A DNA stretch of 64,000 bases from Spirochaetaceae bacterium UBA5556 (GCA_002425765.1 DIMW01000015.1:186001-250000); one strand, 5' to 3'; counted from the stretch's first letter, positions 1 through 9,768 are shown. The notes: generated by a model not told the origin, from the letters alone. Numbers and translations are program-made.

Positions 1-1202
1 GCCGGTACACTGATGACGCGTGTCTCCGCGCTCGATCGGGGCCCGGGCGGCAGGTCGTCCAGCACGACCAATCTCCCCGAGGCCATGACCACGGCGCTCT
101 CGACGCAGTTTCTGAGCTCCCGGACATTGCCGGGCCAGTCGTAGGTGTAGAGCGCCTGTCTGGCCTTCGGATCGAAGCCCTCGATCTGCTTGCCATTTTC
201 TTCGGCGAATTCCTTTAAAAAGGCCATGGCAAGCAAGGGGATGTCCTCACGCCGCTCCCGAAGGGGCGGCACATGGATGTTGACCACATTTAGGCGATAA
301 TAGAGGTCTTCCCTGAAACGGCCTTCGGCGATTTCCTTTTTCAGGTCACGGTTGGTCGCCGCGATGAGCCGCACATCCACCTCGATGGTCTCTTCCCCGC
401 CGACGCGTTCGAATTTGCGGTCCTGCAGGACACGGAGAATTTTGATCTGCACATTTTGGTTTATCTCGCCAATTTCATCGAGAAAGAGCGTGCCTCCGTC
501 GGCCATTTCGAAGCGGCCTCGTTTTCGCGCCGCGGCGCCGGTGAACGCGCCCTTTTCGTGACCGAACAGCTCGCTCTCGAGGAGGCTTTCCGCAAGCGCG
601 GCGCAGTGCACTTTGATGAAGGGCATGTCCTTTCTCGGGGAGAGGTTGTGGATGGCGTCCGCCACCAGCTCCTTGCCGACACCCGATTCGCCAGTGATGA
701 GGACACTGGCCTTTGTGGGGGCGACCTTCCGGATGAGATCGAATATACGCTTGATCGAGGGGGCCTGGCCTATGATGTAGCTTCGAGCGCGCTGACTCTC
801 GACTTCTGCCTTGAGCTCTATGTTGGTGCGATAGAGCTCGCGCGTCTCCAGGGCGCGTTTCACGAGGTTGATCAGGTGGTCAGTATTCGGCGGCTTGGCG
901 ACAAAGTCGAAGGCTCCCTGCCGCATCGCCTCCACGGCCTTGTCGACGCTTCCGTGCGCGGTGAGGATGATGACGGGAATCCCGGGGTGCGTGGATACGA
1001 TATACTGCAGAAGATCGAGTCCGCTCATCCTCCCCATCTTGAAGTCGGTGATGACGACATCGATATCCTCTTTATCGACGACGGTCTTCGCTTCGATGCC
1101 ATCCTTTGCGGTCCGAACATCGTAGCCTTCCATTGAAAAGAGTTGCGCAAGTCCTTCGCGAATATTGGTTTCATCGTCAACAACAAGCAGTGTCGCCCGC
1201 AT
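1..1202 (-). CDS. NtrC/AtoC-type sigma-54-dependent response regulator (3' end cut by window)
   Basis: This is a two-component response regulator that activates sigma-54 RNA polymerase. The ATG at 1202 opens a receiver domain (acidic pair D9/D10, phospho-acceptor D53 in VITDFKM, LTAHGS, and K in FVAKP). A AAA+ domain follows with Walker A GESGVGKE and the sigma-54 contact loop GAFTGA. It ends in WPGNVREL; about 400 residues are visible and the Fis-type DNA-binding helix should lie beyond base 1. The start codon directly follows the stop of the histidine kinase gene, so the two form a translationally coupled pair. It is the obvious candidate activator for the sigma-54 promoter at 12146, although that link is inferred. 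Confidence 0.95.
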   Translation of the reverse strand, partial: MRATLLVVDDETNIREGLAQLFSMEGYDVRTAKDGIEAKTVVDKEDIDVVITDFKMGRMSGLDLLQYIVSTHPGIPVIILTAHGSVDKAVEAMRQGAFDFVAKPPNTDHLINLVKRALETRELYRTNIELKAEVESQRARSYIIGQAPSIKRIFDLIRKVAPTKASVLITGESGVGKELVADAIHNLSPRKDMPFIKVHCAALAESLLESELFGHEKGAFTGAAARKRGRFEMADGGTLFLDEIGEINQNVQIKILRVLQDRKFERVGGEETIEVDVRLIAATNRDLKKEIAEGRFREDLYYRLNVVNIHVPPLRERREDIPLLAMAFLKEFAEENGKQIEGFDPKARQALYTYDWPGNVRELRNCVESAVVMASGRLVVLDDLPPGPRSSAETRVISVP

Positions 1203-2396
1203 TTATTCCTCCATATGTGAGCCGTCAACTTTCACTCCGTCCTCCCAGGGGGGCAAAGATTTCTGTTCAGGCTGAGGTATCGGAAGATGAATAGTAAAGG
1301 TGGAACCTTTTGAAGGTGCCGACTCTACGGTGATTTCCCCATTGTGCTCTTTTACGATTTTGAAGGTGATCGTGAGGCCCAGGCCCGTTCCGCTCTCTTT
1401 TGTAGTAAAATAAGGCTCGAAAATTTTTGCCAGAAGCTCTTCGGGGATACCTATCCCCGTATCGGAGACGCCAATCTGGAGCTCGTCGTTCTGAACGAAG
1501 ACCGAGATAGTCAGGACACCCCCATCGGGCATCGCCGCCATCGCGTTCTTGATGATGTTGAGCAGTGCCTGTTTGAGGTTCTTCCGGTCGATCATCACGT
1601 CGGGCAGATCAGGCTCTATTTTTGTGGCTATGCTGATATGCTGTTCCTCCGCCTCGTGGCTCATGAGTTCGACGACCTCCCGAACCACGTCCTCGGCCCT
1701 GTCGAGGATGAGTGTGATGTCCATGGGGCGAACCGCGAACAGAAAATCCACCACGATCGAGTTGAGGCGGTCTATCTCTTGTTCTACCAGGGAGATATTG
1801 TGAAAAATAGATTCGGTCTTTTTTGTGCAGTTCTTTTCGAGAATACGGCGGATAATACCGAGCTGTATGCGGATCGAGGCAAGCGGGTTTTTAATCTCAT
1901 GCGCGACGCCCGCGGCGAGGGTGGTGAGGGCGGCGAGGCTCTCGGCTCTCCTGAGCTGCGCCTCTTTTCGCCGCTTGTCGGTTATGTCTTCCAGGTGAAT
2001 GAGGTTGCCTGAGATCTTTCCTTCGGATACAAGCGCCGATATGCTGATGCTGATTACCCGGGTACCGCCAGGCCTGTTGAGGGATAGTTCCCGGTTCAGG
2101 ACAGTTTCGTCGGCGACCAGCGCTTTCCGGAAGAAATCGGCGAGGTTGTCGTCGTTCAGTTGTTCCCACAGCGCAAATTCCTGTGTCCAGGAGACGAGTC
2201 TGAATATTTTTTCCGCGGAACGGTTGATGAGGAGGGGATTATGCTCCAAATCGCACACGATGATCCCGTCGAGTGTTGAATTTAAGGCGGCTTCATAGAT
2301 GGAATTTTCGGCGGACAAATTCTTGAGTATTTGCTTGAGCCCCTCGGGAGGGATGCGGTCGATCCGTTTCAGCGCATTTTCATACACTGCTTTCAT
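1203..2396 (-). CDS. Soluble PAS-containing sensor histidine kinase, partner of the NtrC-type regulator
   Basis: This 397-residue histidine kinase has a PAS domain at about residues 30-140, a HisKA dimerisation helix with the phospho-acceptor H166 in GVAHEIKNPLAS, and a HATPase domain with N-box, DTGIGIPEE and GTGLGLT motifs. No hydrophobic segment is long enough to cross the membrane, so the signal is probably sensed in the cytoplasm, as in NtrB. The ATG at 2396 has GGAG seven bases upstream and overlaps the end of the preceding pol III gene by four bases. Its stop abuts the start of the response regulator, which makes the pairing secure. The ligand of the PAS domain is unknown. Confidence 0.93.
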   Translation of the reverse strand: MKAVYENALKRIDRIPPEGLKQILKNLSAENSIYEAALNSTLDGIIVCDLEHNPLLINRSAEKIFRLVSWTQEFALWEQLNDDNLADFFRKALVADETVLNRELSLNRPGGTRVISISISALVSEGKISGNLIHLEDITDKRRKEAQLRRAESLAALTTLAAGVAHEIKNPLASIRIQLGIIRRILEKNCTKKTESIFHNISLVEQEIDRLNSIVVDFLFAVRPMDITLILDRAEDVVREVVELMSHEAEEQHISIATKIEPDLPDVMIDRKNLKQALLNIIKNAMAAMPDGGVLTISVFVQNDELQIGVSDTGIGIPEELLAKIFEPYFTTKESGTGLGLTITFKIVKEHNGEITVESAPSKGSTFTIHLPIPQPEQKSLPPWEDGVKVDGSHMEE

Positions 2397-3670
2397 GGTC
2401 TTTCTCCAAACATATCCGCGAACGCTTCGAGCAAAAGCTCCGGGGCGCGGTTGAATGTGCGGTACTGTACTCCCATATCCCTCAATTTTGAGCTGAGGCG
2501 GTCGATGTGCGTGAGAAGCGCGGCGCTCGAAGAGGGATCGGCGGCGATGGAAGCGAGCTGTTGAGCGGCCGCCCTCATGAAGGCAAAGAAAGAATCGGAA
2601 AATTTGGCGTTCTTTGTACCGAAACTTCCGGTCTGCCCCGCGACGTCGCGCAGCACTTCGATGGCCGAAATCCTCTGCTCGAGCGCCTGTCGGGCGAGCA
2701 TCGAGGCTTTGTCGCCGGTTATGGCGGCGTCTTCTTCCATGGCGCGGCCAAGCAGCGCGCCTACGAAGAGCGACGCTTCGTTTTCCGCTTTATCAGGCGG
2801 AAAGGGACTTTTTTTGTGGAAAAAATCGCTGATATTTTCGACCTTCTCATCGCTCCGGAAGAGCCTCGAGACAATGTGCCGGGCTTGTTCGCCTGTCCTC
2901 TGCTCGAAGGAGATGAGCCGGGACCTTGAAAGAATTGTGGCGATCACCGCGGCGCGTCTGGACGAAGTGAGTATGAATCGCACCGTTTCAGGCGGCTCCT
3001 CCAGTATCTTGAGCATCGCGTTGCGTGTACTCTCGTTGGCGGTATCAGCATTCTGAAGGATGACTGTTTTTCTTTTACCCACGGGGGTAAGCATGGCCCA
3101 GGCCGCCATGTTTCTCATCATGAAAATGGGGACTCCATCGGGGACAACGGCCTCGAGGCCGCTTGCCGTTTCGACGACGCGGTTGACTATTGTGTCCAAT
3201 GCCTGGGACTTTGAACGAGACAGCAAGGTTTGAATTTCTTGAAGCTGCTCCTCGAGTGTCTCGACCGCTGGTGCGGCTTTTGAAAGTCTCGCTTCCTCGC
3301 CTGCCCACAGAACCGGGTCGAAGCGCTTCAACAGTTTCCGTATCGACCGCACGAAGGCATAGTACGAAGTCAAGTTCGGAAAATGTACGAAATATTCGGC
3401 GGTCACCGAAGGTTCCTGCGGGAAGTTCCTTGGGCCGAAAAGCAAAAGATCAGGGTGCGAGAGGCTTCTGTGGCGCTTGCAGTCTGCGCACTCGCAGTTC
3501 CACAGCCCCTCCTTTTCACAGGAGAAAAGTCGCGCGCATTCCAGTGCCGCGGTATGCTTTCCCGATCCTTCGGGGCCGGTGAACAGAAGGGCAGGGGGCA
3601 CGCTTCCGCCCTCGATCATGGAAGTGAGTTGTTCTTTGACTCGATCCTGAAAGAGCAGATTTTCGAACAC
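2393..3670 (-). CDS. holB: DNA polymerase III clamp-loader subunit, delta'-like (HolB family)
   Basis: This 425-residue protein resembles the delta'/gamma clamp-loader ATPases that load the sliding clamp at replication forks. The N-terminus shows a P-loop (FTGPEGSGKHT) and a zinc-binding region with paired cysteines (CECADCKRH). The middle carries the typical NAMLKILEEPPETVRFILTS segment and SRSRLISF. At 425 residues it is longer than E. coli delta' (334), with an insertion around residues 90-200. Translation starts at a GTG at 3670 just after the CvpA stop, with AAAGG upstream. Delta' is more likely than gamma/tau because the protein is short and lacks the tau tail. Confidence 0.8.
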   Translation of the reverse strand: MFENLLFQDRVKEQLTSMIEGGSVPPALLFTGPEGSGKHTAALECARLFSCEKEGLWNCECADCKRHRSLSHPDLLLFGPRNFPQEPSVTAEYFVHFPNLTSYYAFVRSIRKLLKRFDPVLWAGEEARLSKAAPAVETLEEQLQEIQTLLSRSKSQALDTIVNRVVETASGLEAVVPDGVPIFMMRNMAAWAMLTPVGKRKTVILQNADTANESTRNAMLKILEEPPETVRFILTSSRRAAVIATILSRSRLISFEQRTGEQARHIVSRLFRSDEKVENISDFFHKKSPFPPDKAENEASLFVGALLGRAMEEDAAITGDKASMLARQALEQRISAIEVLRDVAGQTGSFGTKNAKFSDSFFAFMRAAAQQLASIAADPSSSAALLTHIDRLSSKLRDMGVQYRTFNRAPELLLEAFADMFGERP

Positions 3671-3672
3671 GG

Positions 3673-4206
3673 CTATTTACCTTTGAGATTCTGAATCATA
3701 TTCGGAATATTCCCGTTGTTGAGCATAGGCGCGAGAGATTTATCGATGGTTGGCGCGATGATCGGTCCCAATAATTTTACATACAGCGAATTCGCAAGGA
3801 TGGATTGCACGTCGATCAGGGGTTGAATCTGCAGAATGACAATGAATAGCCCGACTACGATAAACCCTTCCGCGACACCGAGCACAAGCCCCAACACTCT
3901 GTCGAAAATATCGAGGCTGCTCGCCTCGAGTCCTTCGTGGAGCATGCGTTCAATTATTTTCATGAGCACAAAACCGACGATAAAGCAGAGCAAGAACGCG
4001 ATGATGTACTGGGCCTGATATGGCAGCGAACTTGCGCCGACTTTCGGCAGTATCTGTACGATCACCGTGTTGGAGAGCAAGAGCCCCGCGAGAATGCCGA
4101 CCGCGATGGAGGCCACGGTGAGAACTTCGTGCACAAAACCCCTGACAAAGCACCGTGCCGCGAGAATGATCACCAGCGCGCTGAAAACCCAGTCTATTGT
4201 GCTCAT
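3673..4206 (-). CDS. cvpA: CvpA family membrane protein
   Basis: This 177-residue integral membrane protein has four predicted transmembrane helices and the CvpA layout: an N-terminal IDWVFSALVIILAA helix, a GFVHEV turn, and then two hydrophobic pairs. CvpA proteins are linked to envelope integrity and colicin V production in E. coli, but their biochemical role is not settled. I start at ATG 4206, which overlaps the murG stop in an ATGA, rather than at an upstream in-frame ATG that lies inside murG. It sits between murG and the clamp-loader gene in one minus-strand operon. Confidence 0.85.
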   Translation of the reverse strand: MSTIDWVFSALVIILAARCFVRGFVHEVLTVASIAVGILAGLLLSNTVIVQILPKVGASSLPYQAQYIIAFLLCFIVGFVLMKIIERMLHEGLEASSLDIFDRVLGLVLGVAEGFIVVGLFIVILQIQPLIDVQSILANSLYVKLLGPIIAPTIDKSLAPMLNNGNIPNMIQNLKGK

Positions 4207-5459
4207 GTCCCTTCCTTTGCCTGCTCTCCGAGTCTCGCCAAGAGCAGGCGGGCTACAAATTCGGACGACAGCATTTCTTTCTCGCCGGAGAGATTCATGT
4301 CTCCGAGCAGAGTCTGTACCGCGTGAGTCGGGATGTGTGCGATCGTATGACAAGCCTGAACCGCGGCATCATATGTCTCGCGATGGAGATATTTGTTTAT
4401 GGTATCAGTGAATGAGGCAGGAGAGAGCTCGGCGTTTTCGAGCACGGTTGCGGCTCCTGCCTGAGCGGCAAACGCCGCGTTCTCCCCCTGATCGCCTCTC
4501 GTCCCGGAACCGGAGAGGGGGATGAGGAGCATTGGTTTGCCGAGCGAGGCAGCCTCCCAGACCGTGCCGGCGCCCGCTCTTCCCGCGACAATGGTCGATG
4601 CGGCATAGATATCCGCGATTTCTGGGCCTATATATGAGAGAGGACGATACGAGGCTTTGATGGCGGGATCGTTCGGAACGCTCGCCGTCACTTCGTCGAA
4701 ATTGGCCCTACCCGTCTGGTGCACGATCTGCACCGAGGGACAGAGGAGAGGCAGCGCGGCGAGAATAAGGTCATTTACTTCCTTTGCTCCCTGGCTGCCG
4801 CCCAGCACGAATAGCACGGGTCTATCCGCGCCGAATCCAAGCATATCGAGGCCGCGAACTCTGTCCCCGAGGAAAAGGGCGGGGCGGACAGGGTTTCCCG
4901 CCCGGATGACTTTCGCGCGCACCGGTTCGGGAAAATACGCGGCGGTCGCCTCCCAGCTCGTCAGGATCAGCGATGCCCGCTTGCTGTTCAGACGGGTCGC
5001 CAGCCCCGGCGAGGTGTCCGATTCGTGAGTGATGACGGGAATGCCGAGCGATGCGGCAGCTCTGCACGGCGGCACGCTCACGTAACCTCCCTTTGAAAAG
5101 AGAATCGAGGGACGGAGACTTTTTAGGATGGCCTTTGCCTTCGCATATCCCGCGACAATTCGCCATATGTCCGTAAGGTTGCGCAGTGAAAACTCGCGGC
5201 GGAATTTTCCGGAGGGAATCGCGAAATATTCCACGCCCTCTCCGGCCACGATGCTTTGGTCGAGCTCTTTCTCCGAGCCGATCCAGGCGATTCTGCCCCG
5301 AAACCCCCGATGCCGCAGTTCGTCGATCACCGCCAGTCCCGGATAGATGTGGCCTCCTGTGCCGCCCCCCGTGAACACAATGCAGTTCCGGCCGAGAGAC
5401 GTATTCCGCGAAGCGTCGTCCTGAGCAGATCGTCCGGCAGTGGGCTTGCCTTCACGCAT
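4203..5459 (-). CDS. murG: UDP-GlcNAc:lipid I N-acetylglucosaminyltransferase MurG
   Basis: MurG transfers GlcNAc to lipid I on the inner face of the cytoplasmic membrane to make lipid II. The signature GGGTGGHIYPGLAV lies near residue 30, followed by KGGYVSVP, THESDTSPGLATR, VLGGSQGAKEVND, the donor-site GRAGAGTVWEAASLGKPMLLIPL and DQGENA. At 418 residues it is longer than the usual ~360, because of about 22 extra N-terminal residues and a C-terminal extension. ATG 5459 is supported by AAGGA eight bases upstream. It follows pgi by 14 bases and overlaps cvpA by four. Confidence 0.96.
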   Translation of the reverse strand: MREGKPTAGRSAQDDASRNTSLGRNCIVFTGGGTGGHIYPGLAVIDELRHRGFRGRIAWIGSEKELDQSIVAGEGVEYFAIPSGKFRREFSLRNLTDIWRIVAGYAKAKAILKSLRPSILFSKGGYVSVPPCRAAASLGIPVITHESDTSPGLATRLNSKRASLILTSWEATAAYFPEPVRAKVIRAGNPVRPALFLGDRVRGLDMLGFGADRPVLFVLGGSQGAKEVNDLILAALPLLCPSVQIVHQTGRANFDEVTASVPNDPAIKASYRPLSYIGPEIADIYAASTIVAGRAGAGTVWEAASLGKPMLLIPLSGSGTRGDQGENAAFAAQAGAATVLENAELSPASFTDTINKYLHRETYDAAVQACHTIAHIPTHAVQTLLGDMNLSGEKEMLSSEFVARLLLARLGEQAKEGT

Positions 5460-5473
5460 GAGTCACGTCCTTT

Positions 5474-7090
5474 TTAACTGTCCGCGCGGGGGTGGTGTTT
5501 CGCATTTTCATAGACCGCCGCGATGAGCGCATCGAGTCTGATATCCCCGGAGGACTCGCCTCTGCCGATGGCGCCGAGCGCCTTTTTCGCGAGGACCTTG
5601 CCCAGCTGTACACCTTCCTGGTCGAAACTGTTGATGTTCCAGACAAAGCCCTGGAACATCACCTTGTTCTCGAAGTGGGAGAAGAGCGCGCCGAGCTGCT
5701 TCGGCCCGAGCTCTTCCCCGACGAGCAGCGTCGAGGGGCGTCCGCCGGAGAAGAGCCTGTTCGGATTTTCGTCCTCTTTCCCCAGCGCGAAGGCCACCAT
5801 CTGGGCGACCAGATTGGATACGAGCTTTTGGCGCGAGCTCGAGTCCTCGGAGTTTATGTCGGGAGAGAACTGGTTTGCAAGGAAGCCTATGAACTGCAAG
5901 GGGACGATGTCGGTGCCCTGGTGCAGCAGCTGATAGAATGAGTGCTGGCCGTTCGTGCCCGGTTCGCCGAACACGACGGGGCCGGTGGAGTAGGAGAGAG
6001 GCAGGCCGGCGCGGCTGACGGATTTGCCGTTGGACTCCATGTCGAGCTGCTGAAGGTGCGCGGGGAAGCGGGAGAGCGGCTCCGCATAGGGCAATACTGC
6101 GGTGGCGGGCCAGCCGAGCACATTCCTCTCGTAGACGCCGATCATCGCGTCCATGAGCACGGGGTTGCGCTTCAGGGAAGGCTCAAGCGCGAGTATGTCC
6201 GCCTCGTGCGCCCCCTGCAGGAATTCCTCGAAGGTTTCGGGGCCATAGGCGATCGAGACGATCACGCCTCCCACGGCGCTCGATGTTGAGTAGCGCCCGC
6301 CGATGAAGTCATCGATGAAAAAACTGTCCAGGTAATGAGGGTTGCCTGCCAGCGGACTCGAGTTGCTCGTCACCGCGACGATGTGCCTGTCGGGGTCTAG
6401 CCCTACCGCCTTCAACCTTTCCCGGACCAGGGTCTCATTGGCCAGTGTCTCCTGCGTGGTGCCGCTCTTCGAGACGAGCACGAAGAGAGTCTCCGACAGA
6501 TCTATGCGCGAGAGCACCCAGTCGGCGTCATCCGGATCGACGTTCGAGATGAACCAGGGAGTCAGCCTCGCCCTCTTCCTGGTGATGGCCCAGCGTGACA
6601 GGGCGATGCTCGCGGCGCGCGGGCCGAGGTCCGATCCCCCGATCCCGATCTGTACAACCTGCGCAAAGGGCCTGCCTGCCGAGCTGCGGACCCTGCCATC
6701 CCGCACCTTCTCCGCGAACTCGTAAAACCGCCGCTTCTCGTCCCGGTAGAAGGCGTCCATATCCTGCCCCTTCCAGACGACCGGCGCGCCAAGCCGCCCG
6801 CGCGCCAGATGGTGCAGCACCATCCGTCCTTCTCCCGTATTCATGACGGCGCCCTCCGCGAGCATGCGATATTTTTCGATCAGCTGCTGCTCGTCGGCCA
6901 GTGCCTGAAGTCTCTCCACAATGAGATCGTCGACAGGCGCAAAGGCGTAGCAGTAGGAGAACCCCGCCGCGTGCGCAATCCATAAATCCTCAATCCGCCC
7001 CGGCGTAAGCAGATTATGCAGTTGTATCCGAGAGGTCTTTTTAAGGGAAGCGAACGAATCACACGCATTCAGGCCTTTGAAATTCACCAT
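5474..7090 (-). CDS. pgi: Glucose-6-phosphate isomerase
   Basis: This 538-residue enzyme interconverts glucose-6-phosphate and fructose-6-phosphate in glycolysis and gluconeogenesis. Family motifs include QIGIGGSDLGPRAAS, FVLVSKSGTTQET, GGRYSTSSAVG, SNGKSV, GEPGTNGQHSFYQLLHQG with catalytic Glu and His, and the C-terminal FDQEGVQLGK signature with its lysine. I choose the ATG at 7090, which follows AAGGGG; the upstream in-frame ATG at 7156 overlaps recQ and lacks support. It lies between recQ and murG on the same strand, with a possible minor promoter just upstream. Confidence 0.96.
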   Translation of the reverse strand: MVNFKGLNACDSFASLKKTSRIQLHNLLTPGRIEDLWIAHAAGFSYCYAFAPVDDLIVERLQALADEQQLIEKYRMLAEGAVMNTGEGRMVLHHLARGRLGAPVVWKGQDMDAFYRDEKRRFYEFAEKVRDGRVRSSAGRPFAQVVQIGIGGSDLGPRAASIALSRWAITRKRARLTPWFISNVDPDDADWVLSRIDLSETLFVLVSKSGTTQETLANETLVRERLKAVGLDPDRHIVAVTSNSSPLAGNPHYLDSFFIDDFIGGRYSTSSAVGGVIVSIAYGPETFEEFLQGAHEADILALEPSLKRNPVLMDAMIGVYERNVLGWPATAVLPYAEPLSRFPAHLQQLDMESNGKSVSRAGLPLSYSTGPVVFGEPGTNGQHSFYQLLHQGTDIVPLQFIGFLANQFSPDINSEDSSSRQKLVSNLVAQMVAFALGKEDENPNRLFSGGRPSTLLVGEELGPKQLGALFSHFENKVMFQGFVWNINSFDQEGVQLGKVLAKKALGAIGRGESSGDIRLDALIAAVYENAKHHPRADS

Positions 7091-7120
7091 ACCATGCCCC
7101 TTGTTCCCGAGTGTTTCTTT

Positions 7121-7126
7121 ATTATA
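7121..7126 (-). promoter_or_regulatory. Possible -10 box for pgi
   Basis: The minus strand reads TATAAT 30 bases before the pgi start, in the 62-base gap after recQ. I see no good -35 at 16-18 bases, so this is a weak candidate and pgi may mostly be read through from recQ. Confidence 0.3.
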
Positions 7127-7152
7127 CATGATATGGCCAAAAGCGATACACT

Positions 7153-8847
7153 TCAAGTTCGGCGGAGCGAGTCTTGTGCGTACTTCGAGAAGATTTTACC
7201 TTTTGTAGCCAGTGAAATCCTGTCTTTCCAGGGGCCCCGATCAATGACATGGACGATGTGAAGTTGAATCAGTGTCTGGACGAGCTCTTTGCGTTCCTCT
7301 TCGGTCCAGCCGAAGAGAAGGCCTGTGAATGCGCCTCTGCCACGGCCGTGCGGGCCGAGCATGCGGACGAATTCGGCCCTGGTCCACCGCCGCTGGTGCG
7401 CGCGGCAGAGAAAAAGCGCTTCGAGGAAACCCTCTGCGCCCGACAGGTGCCACCACTCAGCGGAAAGACCGGCCCCGTCTCCTATGGTGGCCGAATTTTG
7501 GCTCATGAGCGTTTTCTCGAAACAGTTGTCGCATCTGCCGCAGACGGGCGTCTCTTGCTCTCCCAGGAGATGCAGCAAAAATTCACGGCGGCAGGTTTCC
7601 AGCGCGGGGTATGGAGAGAATGAGGTCTTCCGCTCCTGTCCATGCGCGGAGCCCGCACCGCGCTGCGCGAGGTCATCGATGAGAATCGCGAGCGAGTCCT
7701 TCCCGTCGCGGCCGCCACGCCCTGCCTCTTGAATATAGGCCTCTGCGCTGTCCGGCAGGGAAGTGTGGATGACCGTGCGGACGTCTTTCTTGTCCATGCC
7801 CATGCCGTATGCGTTGGTTGAGACGAGAATCGCGTCCTCCGATGTCTGGAACCATGATTCGATGTCTTTGCGTTCCTGGCGGGACAGCCCCGCATGGTAG
7901 AAACGAGCATTTAAGAATCCGATTGATTGCAGATACGCGGCCTTGATTCTGGTGCCCGGACGGGAGCGCTCAAAGATGATGGCAGGTTTTTTGCACGACA
8001 GGAGGAGCTGGCGCAGGGCCCGTGTCGGCGAGAGGGTGTGTACGACGCCATAGAGGATGTTCGGTCTGTCCGCTTCGGCCGTGACAAGTCGGTAGCCTTT
8101 GTCGAGAAAGAGTGTTTTCTCTATCGACTCAATCGTGCCGGGACTCGCGGTAGCCGTGAAGGCGCTCAGGATGCGCGGCGAAAGCGCCTGTGCGGACTCG
8201 CCGAGCGTCAGATACGAAGGCCTGAAGGTTTCTCCCCATTCGCTTATGCAGTGCGCCTCATCGATCACGAGGTGGGCGATCGTGAAACGGCGTAGAAATT
8301 GGCGGAGTCTGGGAGAGCCCAGGATTTCGGGGTTGACGACGACCATGTTCGCCTTTCCGGAGGTTATCATGTCTTCTTGGCCGCGCCATTCTTCCTCACT
8401 GAGCCCCCCGCGGAACAGTGCGCAGGGAATACGTGCCTCGTCGAGCCGTCGCTTCTGGTCGTCCATGAGAGCGAGAAGGGGGTATACCACGAGCGTGAGG
8501 CCTTGTAGGAGCAGTGCCGGGAGCTGAAAGCAGATGGATTTGCCGAACCCTGTCGGAAAGAGAACGAGCTGATTGCAGATTTCGTGGCTTTCTTCGCTAG
8601 GCGGCCTCTCGCGATTTGCCGCCGGGCCGCGCTCTCCCTCGGCGGCTGCAAATTCCGGATGACCGATATTATCGAGAATGTTCGCGATCACGAATCGCTG
8701 GAGCGGCATAAGACGTGGCACATGGAATCGCTCCCGCGCAAGCGCTTCGATAGGGTCTTCGGGTTCGGCATGAATGGCGGGCCTGGCGAGGGCGGCGACC
8801 GAGTCTGAGCCCTGCGCACTCGACATTCCTGTCCCTGTATCTTCCAT
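7153..8847 (-). CDS. recQ: ATP-dependent DNA helicase RecQ
   Basis: This 564-residue superfamily 2 helicase has motif I GFGKSICFQLPALLL, a DEAH box (VIDEAHCISEWG), FTATASPGT, motif V NAYGMGMDKKDVRTVIH, and QEAGRGGRDG. A RecQ zinc-binding cluster follows (CRREFLLHLLG then CGRCDNC). It unwinds DNA 3' to 5' in recombination and fork repair. The zinc cluster and winged-helix region are present, but I see no clear HRDC domain at the C-terminus, so it is a short RecQ. The ATG at 8847 has a distant GGGAG; an ATG 21 bases further in (8826) is an alternative. Confidence 0.93.
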   Translation of the reverse strand: MEDTGTGMSSAQGSDSVAALARPAIHAEPEDPIEALARERFHVPRLMPLQRFVIANILDNIGHPEFAAAEGERGPAANRERPPSEESHEICNQLVLFPTGFGKSICFQLPALLLQGLTLVVYPLLALMDDQKRRLDEARIPCALFRGGLSEEEWRGQEDMITSGKANMVVVNPEILGSPRLRQFLRRFTIAHLVIDEAHCISEWGETFRPSYLTLGESAQALSPRILSAFTATASPGTIESIEKTLFLDKGYRLVTAEADRPNILYGVVHTLSPTRALRQLLLSCKKPAIIFERSRPGTRIKAAYLQSIGFLNARFYHAGLSRQERKDIESWFQTSEDAILVSTNAYGMGMDKKDVRTVIHTSLPDSAEAYIQEAGRGGRDGKDSLAILIDDLAQRGAGSAHGQERKTSFSPYPALETCRREFLLHLLGEQETPVCGRCDNCFEKTLMSQNSATIGDGAGLSAEWWHLSGAEGFLEALFLCRAHQRRWTRAEFVRMLGPHGRGRGAFTGLLFGWTEEERKELVQTLIQLHIVHVIDRGPWKDRISLATKGKIFSKYAQDSLRRT

Positions 8848-8994
8848 GCACTACTGTCTCCCTGCACTTCTTTGACGGGAGAATAAGGCCATTTTGCTTC
8901 AAGTGTCCGAAAGAAATTGTAGGGCCCGCCGCGGGGCCAAAAGCCGTGCGGCCGAAAATCCCGAGGTCGAAGGCCGGTAGGCCGGAACAGGGGC

Positions 8995-9678
8995 CTATGC
9001 CGTCACTCCGATTTTTGGGCAGATGTCTTCCAGCGGGCAACTCATACCCTCCTGCGTGCACGCGGGCTTCCGCGCCGTGCAGGTGAATTTCCCGTGCCGG
9101 TTCACGCTGTAGGAAAACTGTGTGTGTGTTTCAGGCGACAGGTTCGCGCGGACAATGGATTCCGCGAGCCCCGCGTCCTTCTTCGGGCAGACGCCGAGCC
9201 TCAAGAGGACCCGAAGCACGTGCGTATCCACAATGATGCCGGGAACTTCATGGCATGCGGACGCCACGAGGTTCGCGGTCTTCCGCCCCACGCCGGGCAG
9301 TTCGAGCATCTGTTCAAGAGTGGGCGGGATGTTGCCGCCAAATCGCTCTTCAAGCACTCTGGCCGTATCGATGATGTGCCTCGCCTTGACATGAAAGAAT
9401 CCGACAGGATGGATAATTTGTTCGACTTCGGCGATGTCCGCCAGAGCAAGCTTTCCTGCGGTCGGAAAGCGGCTGAAGAGCTCTCCGGTCACCATGTTGA
9501 CCTGTTCGTCCGTCGTCTGGGCGCTCAGAATCACGGCGATGAGGAGCTCAAAGCAGTTGTGGTAGTGCAGGAGAGGATGCGCGTCCGGCCAGATGGGCGC
9601 GAGCCGCCGATGGACTTCCTCAAGGAGAGGCGCCGTGGTCCGTGCCGCCCCCGGCGTCTCCGATGGTTTCTTTTTCAT
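8995..9678 (-). CDS. nth: Endonuclease III (DNA glycosylase/AP lyase)
   Basis: This 227-residue enzyme removes oxidised pyrimidines from DNA and cleaves the abasic site. It shows LLIAVILSAQTTDEQVN, the helix-hairpin-helix LPGVGRKTANLV with the catalytic lysine, VDTHVLRV with the catalytic aspartate, and four C-terminal cysteines for a [4Fe-4S] cluster. The cysteine spacing is C-x6-C-x6-C-x5-C, with the middle gap four residues longer than the usual x2. I start at ATG 9678 (MKKKPSET); the upstream extension to 9759 runs into the argF promoter. It is transcribed divergently from argF. Confidence 0.93.
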   Translation of the reverse strand: MKKKPSETPGAARTTAPLLEEVHRRLAPIWPDAHPLLHYHNCFELLIAVILSAQTTDEQVNMVTGELFSRFPTAGKLALADIAEVEQIIHPVGFFHVKARHIIDTARVLEERFGGNIPPTLEQMLELPGVGRKTANLVASACHEVPGIIVDTHVLRVLLRLGVCPKKDAGLAESIVRANLSPETHTQFSYSVNRHGKFTCTARKPACTQEGMSCPLEDICPKIGVTA

Positions 9679-9768
9679 GACTTCATGACCCTGAGAGGAT
9701 ATTGTGCAGTTTTGTGGGCATAATCGCAAGCCCGACACTCTTCCGTGCGCACAAATCATGGCTTAAAC

